The notes beneath the pieces were generated by a model that saw only the letters and a program-made list of their open reading frames with translations, ran no database searches and was not told the origin of the DNA. Of a stretch of 64,000 bases of DNA, positions 33,886-45,410 are shown piece after piece. The position numbers and the translations under genes were made by a program. The stretch spans positions 186,001 through 250,000 of the forward strand of contig NZ_JAUHPW010000004.1 of NCBI RefSeq assembly GCF_030418455.1, given 5' to 3'. How positions within the stretch are numbered: position 1 is the stretch's first letter; the number at the start of each line of letters is the position of its first letter. The stretch comes from Demequina litoralis (GTDB lineage: Bacteria; Actinomycetota; Actinomycetes; Actinomycetales; Demequinaceae).

Positions 33886-35186
33886 GAGGTGACTCCGGTG
33901 TGCTCGGTGAACGAGGGGCGTGCGACGCGGACCTGGCCCGACACGACCGTCGCGGCGGCGCGTCCGGCGCCCGCGGTGACGAGCGTGGCGAGGGTCTCGG
34001 CGACGTCCGTGACGGGGAGGTCGAAGAACGCGAGGTCGGCGCGCGCGCCGACCGCCAGGTAGCCGGTGCGGTCGGGCCCCACGTCGAGGCCCATCGCGTG
34101 CGCCCCGCCCAGGGTGGCGGCGGACAGCAGCCGCTCCGCGAGGTCGTCCTTCGCGTAGCCCTGGGCGCGGGCGATGCGGTGGAGCTCGGCGACGTCGTCC
34201 ATGAGGTCGAGGCTCGGCGCGCTCGACAGCGAGTCCGTGCCCACCGCGATCGGGCTGCCCTCGTCGAGGTAGGCCGCGACGGGCGGCTCGTCGAGCCCGA
34301 TCACCGCGTTCGAGCGCGGGCACAGCGCGACCGAGGTGCCGCGGGCGCGCAGGATCGCGCGGTCCTTCTCGGTCATGTACACGCCGTGCGCGATGTGGCA
34401 GTCCGGGCCGAGCACGCCCAGGTGGTCGACGTAGTCCGTCGCGGAGGTGCCGTAGCCGGCCTGGCGCAGGTCGTGCAGCGAGGCCAGGCCACGCAGCTGC
34501 CACGGCTCGGTCGAGGCGTGCGCGAACTCGCGCTCGATCGCGGACTCGCCCAGGTGGATGTGGATGCGGCTGCCGCGCTCGCGGACGATGTCGGGGATCT
34601 CCAGCAGCGGCGCGATCTCGAGCGAGTACGGCGCATGCGGGGACAGCCCCGTGCCGGGCGGGGAGGGGAGCGCGTCGAGCGCCGCCTCCACCTGCGCGCG
34701 GCCCCGCTCGACCCACGCCTCGTTGGTCCAGTCGATGACCTCCCAGTACGTGATGCCGTGCAGCCCCGCGTCGTGGAGGGCGCGCATCGCCTCGAGGTCG
34801 GTGACGATGTCCGCGACGGCGGTCGTGCCCGCCTCGAGCATCATGCGGGCGCCCGCGGCGGAGTCCAGCGCCCAGTCGTGGGGCTGCGCGTAGACCGGGT
34901 TGAAGGCCGCGACCCAGTCGCGGAATCCCTGGTAGCTGCCGCTCCCGACCTCGGCCATGCCCGTGTACTGGAGGTGCGTGTGCGCGTTGACGAGGCCCGG
35001 CGTGAGGACGCCGGGCCAGTGCACGTGGTGCGCGTCGAGGCCGCGCTCCGCGAGCGAGCCGGCGACCCAGCGGCGCTCGCCCACGTGCAGGATCCGGCCG
35101 TCCTGGACCGCGATCGCACCATCGACGATGGGCGGCGCCGTCACCGGCACCACGAGCGCGGCGGAGTAGAGCGTGACGCCGGTCAT
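33882..35186 (-). CDS. Amidohydrolase, SAH/MTA or guanine deaminase-like
   Basis: A 434-residue metal-dependent deaminase of the MtaD/SsnA/ATZ-TRZ class. NAHTHLQYTGM (about 68) gives the HxH metal pair; HIHLGES, a His in HIAHGVYM, and the Asp of GTDSLSSAPSLDLMDD complete the mononuclear metal site. Substrates in this class include S-adenosylhomocysteine, methylthioadenosine, adenosine and guanine. It overlaps an SAH-hydrolase homologue upstream (ATGA) and the cupin downstream, so a role in adenosylhomocysteine-type nucleoside breakdown is inferred. Confidence 0.82.
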   Translation of the reverse strand: MTGVTLYSAALVVPVTAPPIVDGAIAVQDGRILHVGERRWVAGSLAERGLDAHHVHWPGVLTPGLVNAHTHLQYTGMAEVGSGSYQGFRDWVAAFNPVYAQPHDWALDSAAGARMMLEAGTTAVADIVTDLEAMRALHDAGLHGITYWEVIDWTNEAWVERGRAQVEAALDALPSPPGTGLSPHAPYSLEIAPLLEIPDIVRERGSRIHIHLGESAIEREFAHASTEPWQLRGLASLHDLRQAGYGTSATDYVDHLGVLGPDCHIAHGVYMTEKDRAILRARGTSVALCPRSNAVIGLDEPPVAAYLDEGSPIAVGTDSLSSAPSLDLMDDVAELHRIARAQGYAKDDLAERLLSAATLGGAHAMGLDVGPDRTGYLAVGARADLAFFDLPVTDVAETLATLVTAGAGRAAATVVSGQVRVARPSFTEHTGVTS

Positions 35187-36655
35187 CGCGCTCCCCGGTA
35201 GCGGCGCGAGCGCCAGTCCGCGTCCGCGGGGGACGATGCGGCGGCGGGGTCGAGCGCGAGGCGCCGGGAGGTCGCGGCGACCTCCGCGACGTGGGCCACG
35301 GCCTCGTCGGCCAGCGGGTGCACGCCCACGCCGGGGCGCGTCTCGACGAGGTGGCGGACGGCGGCGAGCTGGGTCGCGAAGGACAGGTCCATGATCTCGA
35401 TCGGGTTGCCCTCGGCTGCGGTCACGTTGATGCAGCCGCCGCGGTCGAGGACCAACGTGCCGTGCTCGGTGTCGATGTCGAGGTGGGGGATCGGCGCCTC
35501 CGCCACGACCACGGGGGCGAGCGCCGCCTCGTCGAGGTCCACCTCGCCGGGCACGCCGCCGGCGACGGCGACGATCGTGCCGAGCTCGAGCAGCTCGCGG
35601 GTGACGGTGCCCTCCACGCCGGTGCAGGAGACGACGAGCGCGCCCTGCGCGAGGTCCTCGGCGCGTCCCACCTCGTAGCCGTCGTGCGCGGCGAGCAGCG
35701 CGCGCAGCGGGTCGACCTCCGCGACGGCGACGTGCGCGCCCAGCGCGCGCAGGTGCGCCGCCACGCCCACGCCCACCGGGCCGTAGCCGATCACCAGCAC
35801 CGGCAGATCGCGCACGGTCGCGTCGGCGTGCTCGATGAGGTCGGCGATCGCGAACACGCAGCTCTGCCCGGTGCCGTAGCGGTTGTCGAATCCGGTCTTG
35901 GTGGCCGCATCGTTCACCGCGACCACGGGGGTGCGGAGCACGCCCTGCGCCGCCATGAGCCGCAGCGGCGTCAGTCCCGACGTGGTCTCCTCGGTCACGC
36001 CGATCCACCGCTCGATGAGGTGCGGCGCCGCCTCGTGGGCCAGGCGCACCAGGTGCGAGCCGTCGTCGACCACCACGTCGAAGCCCCGGTCGAGCCACGC
36101 GAGGGCCGCCTCCCGCTCCGCGTCTCCGGAGAGCGTCGGGTCGGCGTCGACGGGCACGCCGCGCGCGCGCAGCGCCGCCGCGACCTCGGGGTCGGTCTCG
36201 TCGGGGTGCGCGTAGACGGCGACGTCCGCTCCGGCGTCCTTGAGCAGCAGCGCGAGGTTCGCGGTCTTCGGCTCGAGCGTCATCGAGACGCCGATGCGGA
36301 GGCCGCGCACGGTGCCCGCCGCGGCGAGCTCCTCCGCGAGCGCCGTCGAGACGGGCATGTGCGCGCGCGCGAAGTCCAGGCGCCCGCCGGCGTCGCCGCG
36401 CGGGCCCAGGGGCCGCCCGCCGAGGGCGAGCGCCGCATCGTCCCCGCGCACCTCGATGTCGAGGACGTCCGGGCCGGTCGCATCGTCCTCGACGAGGATC
36501 GCGCCGAGCGCGCGGGCCATGCCCGCGACGGCGATCGCGGTGTCGGTGTCCTCGGCCTCGGCGCTCACGCGCACCGGCCGTCCGGCGATGAGGAGGTTGG
36601 TGTCGCGGGCGAAGCGGCGGAGGATGCGCTCCGCGGTCGCGCGGGGGTCGATCAT
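35183..36655 (-). CDS. Divergent S-adenosylhomocysteinase-like NAD-binding protein
   Basis: A 490-residue homologue of SAH hydrolase. Conserved parts are GVTEETTSGLTPLRLM, the Lys/Asp of VNDAATKTGFDNRYGTGQS, and the NAD fold VIGYGPVGVGVAAHLRALGA. Several catalytic positions differ: the His of the IHLEAKT-type motif is Thr (SMTLEPKTANL), the GHFDVEI region reads AGGVPGEVDLD, and GHP near the C-terminus is GNP (AAEGNPIEIMDLSFATQ). About 85 extra residues precede the domain. TAGACT lies seven bases before the ATG (leaderless). Substrate may be S-inosylhomocysteine or another nucleoside thioether; loss of activity is also possible. Confidence 0.8.
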   Translation of the reverse strand: MIDPRATAERILRRFARDTNLLIAGRPVRVSAEAEDTDTAIAVAGMARALGAILVEDDATGPDVLDIEVRGDDAALALGGRPLGPRGDAGGRLDFARAHMPVSTALAEELAAAGTVRGLRIGVSMTLEPKTANLALLLKDAGADVAVYAHPDETDPEVAAALRARGVPVDADPTLSGDAEREAALAWLDRGFDVVVDDGSHLVRLAHEAAPHLIERWIGVTEETTSGLTPLRLMAAQGVLRTPVVAVNDAATKTGFDNRYGTGQSCVFAIADLIEHADATVRDLPVLVIGYGPVGVGVAAHLRALGAHVAVAEVDPLRALLAAHDGYEVGRAEDLAQGALVVSCTGVEGTVTRELLELGTIVAVAGGVPGEVDLDEAALAPVVVAEAPIPHLDIDTEHGTLVLDRGGCINVTAAEGNPIEIMDLSFATQLAAVRHLVETRPGVGVHPLADEAVAHVAEVAATSRRLALDPAAASSPADADWRSRRYRGAR

Positions 36656-36749
36656 GGGGGAAAGTCTAGAAGCGGGCGAGGTCTCACCCCGTGCCTAGGA
36701 TGGTTCCGCCGGATTTCCCGGTCGTTCGTCATGCCCTGGAGGCCCCCTC
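36656..36749. promoter_or_regulatory. Divergent promoters of mfd and the SAH-hydrolase-like gene
   Basis: TAGACT on the minus strand (36668-36663) is seven bases from ATG 36655. TAGGAT on the plus strand (36696-36701) serves mfd, with a 48-base leader ending in CTGGAGGCCCCCTC before the GTG at 36750. Confidence 0.6.
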
Positions 36750-39700
36750 GTGAGCACCGTCCCGCCGCTGTCCACCGTCCTCGGCGAGTGGGCCGATGCG
36801 CGCCTCGGCGACGTCGCGCACGTCCACGCGCCGTCCGTGGCGGCGCCCCCGCTGCTGGCCCGCGCCGCGCAGCAGGACGGCGGCCCGGTGCTGGCGATCA
36901 CGGCGACCGGCGGCGACGCCGAGAAGCTCGAGGCCGCCCTCTCCGCGTACCTCGACCCGCGCACCGTGGGCGTGTTCCCCAGCTGGGAGACCCTCCCGCA
37001 CGAGCGCCTCAGCCCCCGCTCCGACACCGTCGCGCGCCGCCTCGCGACGCTGCGCCGCCTGGTCCACCCCGAGCGCGCCGCGGAGGAGAGCGGCCTGCCG
37101 GAGCTGCGGGTCGTCGTCGCGCCCCTGCGCGCGCTGCTCCAGCCGCTCGTGCCCGGCATCGCCGACCTCGAGCCCGTCCTGCTGCGCGTGGGCGACATGC
37201 GCGACCTCACCGACCTCACCGACGCGCTCGGGGCCGCCGCGTACACGCGCGTCGACATGGTCGAGCGCCGCGGCGAGTTCGCGGTGCGCGGCGGCATCGT
37301 CGACGTCTTCCCGCCCACCGAGCCGCACCCGGTCCGCGTCGAGTTCTTCGGCGACGAGGTCGAGTCGCTGCGCTCGTTCTCCGTCGCGGACCAGCGCTCG
37401 CTGCAGCCCGTCGACCGGCTGTGGGCGCCCCCGTGCCGCGAGCTGCTCCTCACCGAGGACGTGCGCGCCCGCGCCGCCAGCCTCGTGGACCAGATCCCGT
37501 CCGCCTCGGACATGCTCGCCCGCATCGCCGACGGCCACGCCGTCGAGGGCATGGAGTCCCTCATCCCCGCCCTCCTCACCCGCCTGCAACCGGTGACGGA
37601 CGTGCTCCCCGCCGGCACCCGCATCGTCGCCCTCGAGCCCGAGCGCCTCGCCCGCCGCGCCGAGGACCTCCAGCGCACCGTCCAGGAGTTCCTCGCCGCC
37701 GCCTGGGTGAGCGCCGCCGCCGGCGCCGACTCGCCCCTTGAGGCGCAGGGCGCCTTCCTCTCCCTCGAGGACGTCCAGGAGTCCGCGGCCGACCGCGATC
37801 TCGGCTGGACCTCCGTGGGTCCGTTCGGCGCGCACGATGCGGTGGAGACCGCCATCGGCGAGGTCGAGGACCACCGCGGCCGCCTCGCCGCGGCGCTCGA
37901 CGCGGTTCGCGCGCGCCTCGGCGACGGCTGGCGCGTCGTCATCGCGGCGGCCGGCGTCGGCAGCGCGCACCGCATCGTCGAGCAGTGCGGCGAGCACGAC
38001 CTGCCCGCCCGCGTCGCCGCCCACGGGGACGATGCGGACGCCGGGGTGGTCGCGGTCCTCGCCGGCATCGACGGCGGCGGCTTCCAGGTGCCCGAGGCCC
38101 GCCTCATGGTGCTCCACGAGAGCGACCTCACCGGCCGCTCGGTGTCCGCCGCCGGCCCCAAGGTCAAGGTGCCGAGCCGGCGCCGCACCGCGGTCGACCC
38201 GCTGCAGCTGCGCCCCGGCGACTTCGTGGTCCACTCCGCGCACGGCGTCGGCCGCTTCGTCGAGCTCACCAAGCGCGTGGTGCGCGGCGTCGAGCGCGAG
38301 TACCTGGTCATCGAGTACGCGCCCTCGAAGCGCGGCGGACCGGGCGACCGGCTGTCGGTCCCCACCGACCAGCTCGACCTCATCACCAAGTACGTGGGCG
38401 GCGAGACCCCCTCGGTCAACAAGATGGGCGGCGCGGACTGGGCCAAGACCAAGGGCAAGGCGCGCAAGGCGGTCAAGGAGATCGCCGCCGAGCTCATCCG
38501 CCTCTACAGCGCGCGCATGGCGACGAAGGGCCGCGAGTTCGGCCCGGACACCCCGTGGCAGCGCGAGCTCGAGGAATCCTTCGCGTTCGTCGAGACGCCC
38601 GACCAGCTGTCGACCATCGACGAGGTCAAGGGCGACATGGAGAAGGGCGTGCCGATGGACCGCCTCGTGTGCGGCGACGTCGGCTTCGGCAAGACCGAGA
38701 TCGCGGTCCGCGCCGCCTTCAAGGCCATCCAGGACGGCACCCAGGTCGCGATCCTGTGCCCCACGACGCTGCTGGTGAAGCAGCACGTCGACACGTTCTC
38801 CGAGCGCTTCGCGCAGTTCCCCGTCAAGGTCGCGGCGCTGTCGCGCTTCCAGACGGACAAGGAGGCCAAGGAGATCATCCAGGGCCTGTCCGAAGGCACC
38901 ATCGACCTCGTCGTCGGCACGCACCGCCTCATCACCGGCCAGGTCCGCTTCAAGAACCTGGGCCTCATCGTGATCGACGAGGAGCAGCGCTTCGGCGTCG
39001 AGCACAAGGAGACCCTCAAGGCGCTTCGCACCGACGTCGACGTGCTCGCGATGTCCGCGACCCCGATCCCGCGCACGCTCGAGATGGCCGTCACCGGCAT
39101 CCGCGAGATGTCGACCCTCGCGACGCCGCCCGAGGAACGCCACCCGATCCTCACCTACGTGGGCCCGCACGAGGACGCGCAGGTGACCGCCGCGATCCGC
39201 CGCGAGCTGCTGCGCGACGGCCAGGTCTTCTACATCCACAACTCCGTCAAGACCATCGCGCGTGCGGCGCTCAAGCTCGGCGAGCTGGTGCCCGAGGCGC
39301 GCATCGCCGTCGCCCACGGCCAGATGAGCGAGAAGCAGCTCGAGCAGGTCATCGTCGACTACTACGACAAGAAGTACGACGTCCTGGTCTGCACCACGAT
39401 CGTCGAGACCGGCCTCGACATCTCCAACGCGAACACCCTCATCGTCGAGCGTGCGGACACGTTCGGCCTGTCCCAGCTCCACCAGCTGCGCGGCCGCGTC
39501 GGCCGCGGCCGCGAGCGCGCCTACGCGTACTTCCTCTACCCGCCGGACCGCACGCTCACCGAGACCGCGCACGACCGCCTCCAGACCATCGCCGCCAACA
39601 CCGACCTGGGCTCGGGCATGGCGGTCGCCATGAAGGACCTCGAGATCCGCGGTGCCGGCAACCTGCTCGGCGCCGAGCAGTCGGGCCACATCGAGGGCGT

Positions 39701-40238
39701 CGGCTTCGACCTCTACATCCGCATGGTCGGCGAGGCCGTCGCCGGCTTCCGCGGCGAGGAGGTCGAGGAGCGCGCCCCGATGACGGTCGACGTGCCCATC
39801 GACGCGCACATCCCCACCACGTACATCGAGCACGAGCGGCTACGCCTCGAGGCCTACCGCAAGATCGCCGACGCGGACACCGAGGAGGTGCTGGCCGCGA
39901 TCGAGGAGGAGCTGGACGACCGCTACGGCACGCTGCCCGAGCCGGTCGCGAACCTCCTCGCCGTGGCGCGACTACGGCTCGAGCTGCGCGCCGTCGGGAT
40001 CCACGACGTGGTCGCGCAGGGCAAGTACATCCGCTTCAGCCCGCTCGAGCTGCCCGACTCCGCCGCGATGCGCGTCACGCGGCTGTTCCCCGGCACGCTC
40101 ATCAAGCCGGCGGTGCGCCAGGTCCTCGTCCCGGCGCCGATGACGGCCCGCATCGGCGGCAGGCCCGTCGAGGGGCTCGAGGTGCTCGACTGGGCGAGGA
40201 CCGTCATCCAGGCCACCCGCGCGCCCGCACTAGGATGA
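36750..40238 (+). CDS. mfd: Transcription-repair coupling factor
   Basis: A 1162-residue DNA translocase that pushes stalled RNA polymerase off lesions and recruits UvrA. Domains in order are the UvrB-like N-terminal module (about 1-340), the RNA-polymerase-interacting domain (about 485-555, LRPGDFVVHSAHGVGRF), the RecG-like motor with Walker A GDVGFGKTE (about 645) and DEEQ box (IDEEQRFGV), the TRG motif region (RGRVGRGRERAYAYF), and a C-terminal autoinhibitory domain. Length is normal. A single decamer (38027) lies in the poorly conserved region about residue 426. The stop overlaps an ATG of the next gene. Confidence 0.96.
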   Translation: MSTVPPLSTVLGEWADARLGDVAHVHAPSVAAPPLLARAAQQDGGPVLAITATGGDAEKLEAALSAYLDPRTVGVFPSWETLPHERLSPRSDTVARRLATLRRLVHPERAAEESGLPELRVVVAPLRALLQPLVPGIADLEPVLLRVGDMRDLTDLTDALGAAAYTRVDMVERRGEFAVRGGIVDVFPPTEPHPVRVEFFGDEVESLRSFSVADQRSLQPVDRLWAPPCRELLLTEDVRARAASLVDQIPSASDMLARIADGHAVEGMESLIPALLTRLQPVTDVLPAGTRIVALEPERLARRAEDLQRTVQEFLAAAWVSAAAGADSPLEAQGAFLSLEDVQESAADRDLGWTSVGPFGAHDAVETAIGEVEDHRGRLAAALDAVRARLGDGWRVVIAAAGVGSAHRIVEQCGEHDLPARVAAHGDDADAGVVAVLAGIDGGGFQVPEARLMVLHESDLTGRSVSAAGPKVKVPSRRRTAVDPLQLRPGDFVVHSAHGVGRFVELTKRVVRGVEREYLVIEYAPSKRGGPGDRLSVPTDQLDLITKYVGGETPSVNKMGGADWAKTKGKARKAVKEIAAELIRLYSARMATKGREFGPDTPWQRELEESFAFVETPDQLSTIDEVKGDMEKGVPMDRLVCGDVGFGKTEIAVRAAFKAIQDGTQVAILCPTTLLVKQHVDTFSERFAQFPVKVAALSRFQTDKEAKEIIQGLSEGTIDLVVGTHRLITGQVRFKNLGLIVIDEEQRFGVEHKETLKALRTDVDVLAMSATPIPRTLEMAVTGIREMSTLATPPEERHPILTYVGPHEDAQVTAAIRRELLRDGQVFYIHNSVKTIARAALKLGELVPEARIAVAHGQMSEKQLEQVIVDYYDKKYDVLVCTTIVETGLDISNANTLIVERADTFGLSQLHQLRGRVGRGRERAYAYFLYPPDRTLTETAHDRLQTIAANTDLGSGMAVAMKDLEIRGAGNLLGAEQSGHIEGVGFDLYIRMVGEAVAGFRGEEVEERAPMTVDVPIDAHIPTTYIEHERLRLEAYRKIADADTEEVLAAIEEELDDRYGTLPEPVANLLAVARLRLELRAVGIHDVVAQGKYIRFSPLELPDSAAMRVTRLFPGTLIKPAVRQVLVPAPMTARIGGRPVEGLEVLDWARTVIQATRAPALG

Positions 40239-40243
40239 CCGGC

Positions 40244-40246
<3 letters not shown>
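40231..40246 (+). promoter_or_regulatory. Leaderless promoter inside the mfd 3' end
   Basis: TAGGAT (40231-40236) followed after seven bases by ATG 40244, the same box, spacing and start as metG. The lipoprotein-mazG pair can thus be expressed apart from mfd. Confidence 0.55.
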
Positions 40247-42866
<2,620 letters not shown>

Positions 42867-42885
42867 GCCGCAGCGCAGGCTCAGG

Positions 42886-42917
42886 ACGGGCGCGTCTCCC
42901 TCGGGAGGCGCGCCCGT
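42886..42917 (+). terminator. Hairpin terminator after eno
   Basis: ACGGGCGCGTCTCCC pairs with GGGAGGCGCGCCCGT (15 bp, one T-G wobble) across a TC loop, 20 bases after the eno stop. The T-run after it is poor (TCCGCGTCC). Confidence 0.8.
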
Positions 42918-42999
42918 TCCGCGTCCCGGCGCGGTCCGAATCGCGCGACTCGCTGACGGCTGGTCCCGGACTGCGCCCGCGGCCCTGGACAATGACGGG

Positions 43000-43908
43000 G
43001 TGACCGACCCGACGCGCCCTCGCAGGCCCGGCGCCTTCGCGCGCGCCTGGGCCGAGAGCGAAGCCGCCCCGGCGCCCGCACCGCGGACCGCGTCGCGGCC
43101 GGCCGGCGAGCGTCGCCCCAGCGTCCCCGGCGCGGCACGCCCGACCACGTCGGCGCCCCCCGTCGCGACCCCCGGCGCCGGCCGTCAGATGCTCACCCGC
43201 CTCCGCTCGGGCGCGACCGCGGCCGCCTCGTCCGCCGCCGCGGGCGCCAGCACCGTGCGCGCCCGTGCCGCGGCGTCCCGCGCCACCGCGAAGCCGGCCG
43301 CCGCATCGTCCTCCCACACGCCCCGGCCGCGCCGCCGCGCCACTCCCACGACCGGCGGGGTGCGGATCCCCAAGGGCCGCGCCGCGAGCCGGCCCGGCGG
43401 ACCGTCGGCCCGCGGGCGCACAGCGCCGCAGCGCAACCGCATCGAGCCGGCCAAGGCGCGCGGCTCGTGGGTGAGCGCGATGTCGTGGAGGCTCGTCGTC
43501 ATCGTGGGCGTCGTCGTGCTGGCCGCCGCGGTGGTGCTGCCATCGCTGCGCGCGTACTTCCGTCAGCAGGAGGAGCTCGCCTCGCTCCGCGCCGAGGCGG
43601 TCGCCGCCCAGGAGTCCGTCGACGACCTCACGGCCGAGGTCAAGCGCTGGGACGACCCGGCCTTCGTGGTCGCGCAGGCGCGCGAGCGGCTCGCGTACGT
43701 GTTCCCGGGTGAGACGCCGTACCGCGTCATCGACCCGGAGACGGTCGAGGGTGCGGCCGAGGGGTCGCCGGCCGCCGAGGACCCCGCCGAGATCGACGAG
43801 TCCGGCACCTGGTACACGCGCCTGTGGGACTCCGTCGAGACCGCGGGCGAGGCCAAGGTGGGCGGCGGGAAGGCGAAGGCCGCCGCATCGTCCACCGCCG
43901 CCGACTAG
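43000..43908 (+). CDS. FtsB/DivIC-like septum formation initiator
   Basis: A 302-residue bitopic division protein. Only residues about 155-245 match FtsB/DivIC: one transmembrane helix (LVVIVGVVVLAAAVVLP) and a short coiled coil (QQEELASLRAEAVAAQESVDDLTAEVKRW) ending in DPAFVVAQARERLAYVFPGE. A basic Ala/Pro/Arg-rich N-terminal region of about 155 residues precedes it, much longer than usual and probably disordered. An acidic tail follows. Both low-complexity ends carry decamers (43302 and 43884, Ala-Ala-Ser-Ser). GTG 43000 lies six bases after GACAAT, a possible leaderless start. Confidence 0.85.
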   Translation: MTDPTRPRRPGAFARAWAESEAAPAPAPRTASRPAGERRPSVPGAARPTTSAPPVATPGAGRQMLTRLRSGATAAASSAAAGASTVRARAAASRATAKPAAASSSHTPRPRRRATPTTGGVRIPKGRAASRPGGPSARGRTAPQRNRIEPAKARGSWVSAMSWRLVVIVGVVVLAAAVVLPSLRAYFRQQEELASLRAEAVAAQESVDDLTAEVKRWDDPAFVVAQARERLAYVFPGETPYRVIDPETVEGAAEGSPAAEDPAEIDESGTWYTRLWDSVETAGEAKVGGGKAKAAASSTAAD

Positions 43909-43917
43909 ACTCGCGGG

Positions 43918-44424
43918 GTGAACGACACCCCTGCCACCGAGCGCGACGTCGCCGTCCTCGCCGCCCAGCTGGGGCGCCCGCCCCGCGGCATCGTCGCGAT
44001 CGCCGCGCGCTGCGTGTGCGGCAACCCGACCGTGGTCCACACCGCGCCGCGCCTGCCCGACGGCACCCCGTTCCCCACGCAGTACTACCTCACGCACCCC
44101 GACGCCGTCGCGGCGGTCTCGACGCTCGAGGCCAACGGCGTGATGAAGGAGATGCAGGCGCGCCTGGGCGAGGACGAGGAGCTCGCCGCCGCCTACCGTG
44201 CCGCCCACGAGCGCTACCTCGAGGAGCGGTACGCGCTCGGCGACGTGCCCGAGATCCACGGCATCTCCGCCGGCGGCATGCCCGACCGCGTCAAGTGCCT
44301 CCACGTGCTCGTGGGGCACGCGCTGGCGGCCGGACCGGGCGTCAACCCGCTCGGCGACGAGGCGCTCGCGCTCATCGCGGACTCGTTCAGCCCCGACCGC
44401 TGCACCTGCGCGGTCGAGGTCTGA
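43918..44424 (+). CDS. DUF501 family protein
   Basis: A 168-residue soluble protein of the conserved actinobacterial DUF501 family, always found between the ftsB-like gene and ppx. Hallmarks are the CVCGNPTVVHTAPRLPDGTP segment, FPTQYYLTHP and GGMPDRVKCLHVLVGHALA...GVNPLGDEAL, with conserved Cys/His that could bind metal. Function is unknown. GTG 43918 lies six bases after TAGACT (43906-43911), a leaderless pattern whose box overlaps the preceding stop. Confidence 0.9.
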   Translation: MNDTPATERDVAVLAAQLGRPPRGIVAIAARCVCGNPTVVHTAPRLPDGTPFPTQYYLTHPDAVAAVSTLEANGVMKEMQARLGEDEELAAAYRAAHERYLEERYALGDVPEIHGISAGGMPDRVKCLHVLVGHALAAGPGVNPLGDEALALIADSFSPDRCTCAVEV

Positions 44425-44437
44425 CTACGCTGAGCCC

Positions 44438-45391
44438 ATGCGTGTAGCCGCCATCGACTGCGGGACGAACTCGATCCGCCTGCTCATCGCCGACGTCGAC
44501 CTCGAGTCCGGGTCCCTCACCGACGTGGTCCGCACCATGACCGTGGTGCGCCTGGGTCAGGGCGTGGACCGGACGGGGGAGTTCGCCCCCGAGGCGCTCG
44601 AGCGCACCTTCGCCGCGACGGACGTGTACGCCGCGCAGTGCCGCGAGCACGGCGTCGAGGCGATCCGCTTCGTCGCGACCTCCGCGACCCGTGACGCCCG
44701 CAACCGCGACGTGTTCCTCACCGGGATCGAGGCGCGCCTGGGCGTGGTGCCTGAGGTGATCTCCGGCGCCGAGGAGGCCGCGCTGTCCTTCCGCGGCGCG
44801 ACCGGCGCGCTGGACGCGGCGCACGACGCGCCGTTCCTCGTGGTGGACCTGGGCGGCGGCTCCACGGAGGTGGTGCTCGGCACCGAGCGCCCGGACGCGG
44901 CGCACTCGATGGACGTCGGCTGCGTGCGGATGACCGAGCGTCATCTCGCGGGCGACCCGCCGTCGGAGGAGCAGGTCACGGCCGCCGAGGCCGACGTGCA
45001 CGACGCGATCGACATGGCCTTCGCGGGCGTGCCCGTCGAGCGCACCCGCACCCTCGTGGGGCTCGCGGGCACCATCACCACGGTGACGGCGCACGCGCTG
45101 GGCCTGCCCGAGTACGACCGCGACGCCATCAACGGTGCCGTCATCCCGATCGACGACGCCATCCGGGCGTGCGACGAGCTGCTCGCCTCCTCGCGCACCG
45201 AGCGGTCGGCTTTGGGCTTCATGCACCCGGGCCGCGTCGATGTGATCGGCGCGGGCGCGCTCGTGTGGCGCACCGTGATGACGCGCGTGCGCACCGCGGT
45301 GGTCGAGGCCGGCGGCGCGTTACCGCACGTGGTGACGAGCGAGCACGACATCCTCGACGGCATCGCCTTCTCGGCGGCCGAGCGGGGCTGA
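44438..45391 (+). CDS. ppx: Exopolyphosphatase / pppGpp phosphohydrolase (Ppx-GppA)
   Basis: A 317-residue ASKHA-fold phosphatase, the short two-domain actinobacterial type (Ppx1/Ppx2-like, without the HD domain). Motifs are AAIDCGTNSIRLLIAD (phosphate 1), GAEEAALSF, VVDLGGGSTEVVLG (phosphate 2) and LVGLAGTITTVTA. TACGCT lies six bases before the ATG (leaderless pattern). It contains the only in-frame TTA leucine codon I noticed in the window (45320-45322), directly upstream of the tRNA that would read it. Confidence 0.93.
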   Translation: MRVAAIDCGTNSIRLLIADVDLESGSLTDVVRTMTVVRLGQGVDRTGEFAPEALERTFAATDVYAAQCREHGVEAIRFVATSATRDARNRDVFLTGIEARLGVVPEVISGAEEAALSFRGATGALDAAHDAPFLVVDLGGGSTEVVLGTERPDAAHSMDVGCVRMTERHLAGDPPSEEQVTAAEADVHDAIDMAFAGVPVERTRTLVGLAGTITTVTAHALGLPEYDRDAINGAVIPIDDAIRACDELLASSRTERSALGFMHPGRVDVIGAGALVWRTVMTRVRTAVVEAGGALPHVVTSEHDILDGIAFSAAERG

Positions 45392-45410
45392 GCCGCCGCA
45401 TCGTCCCGCC

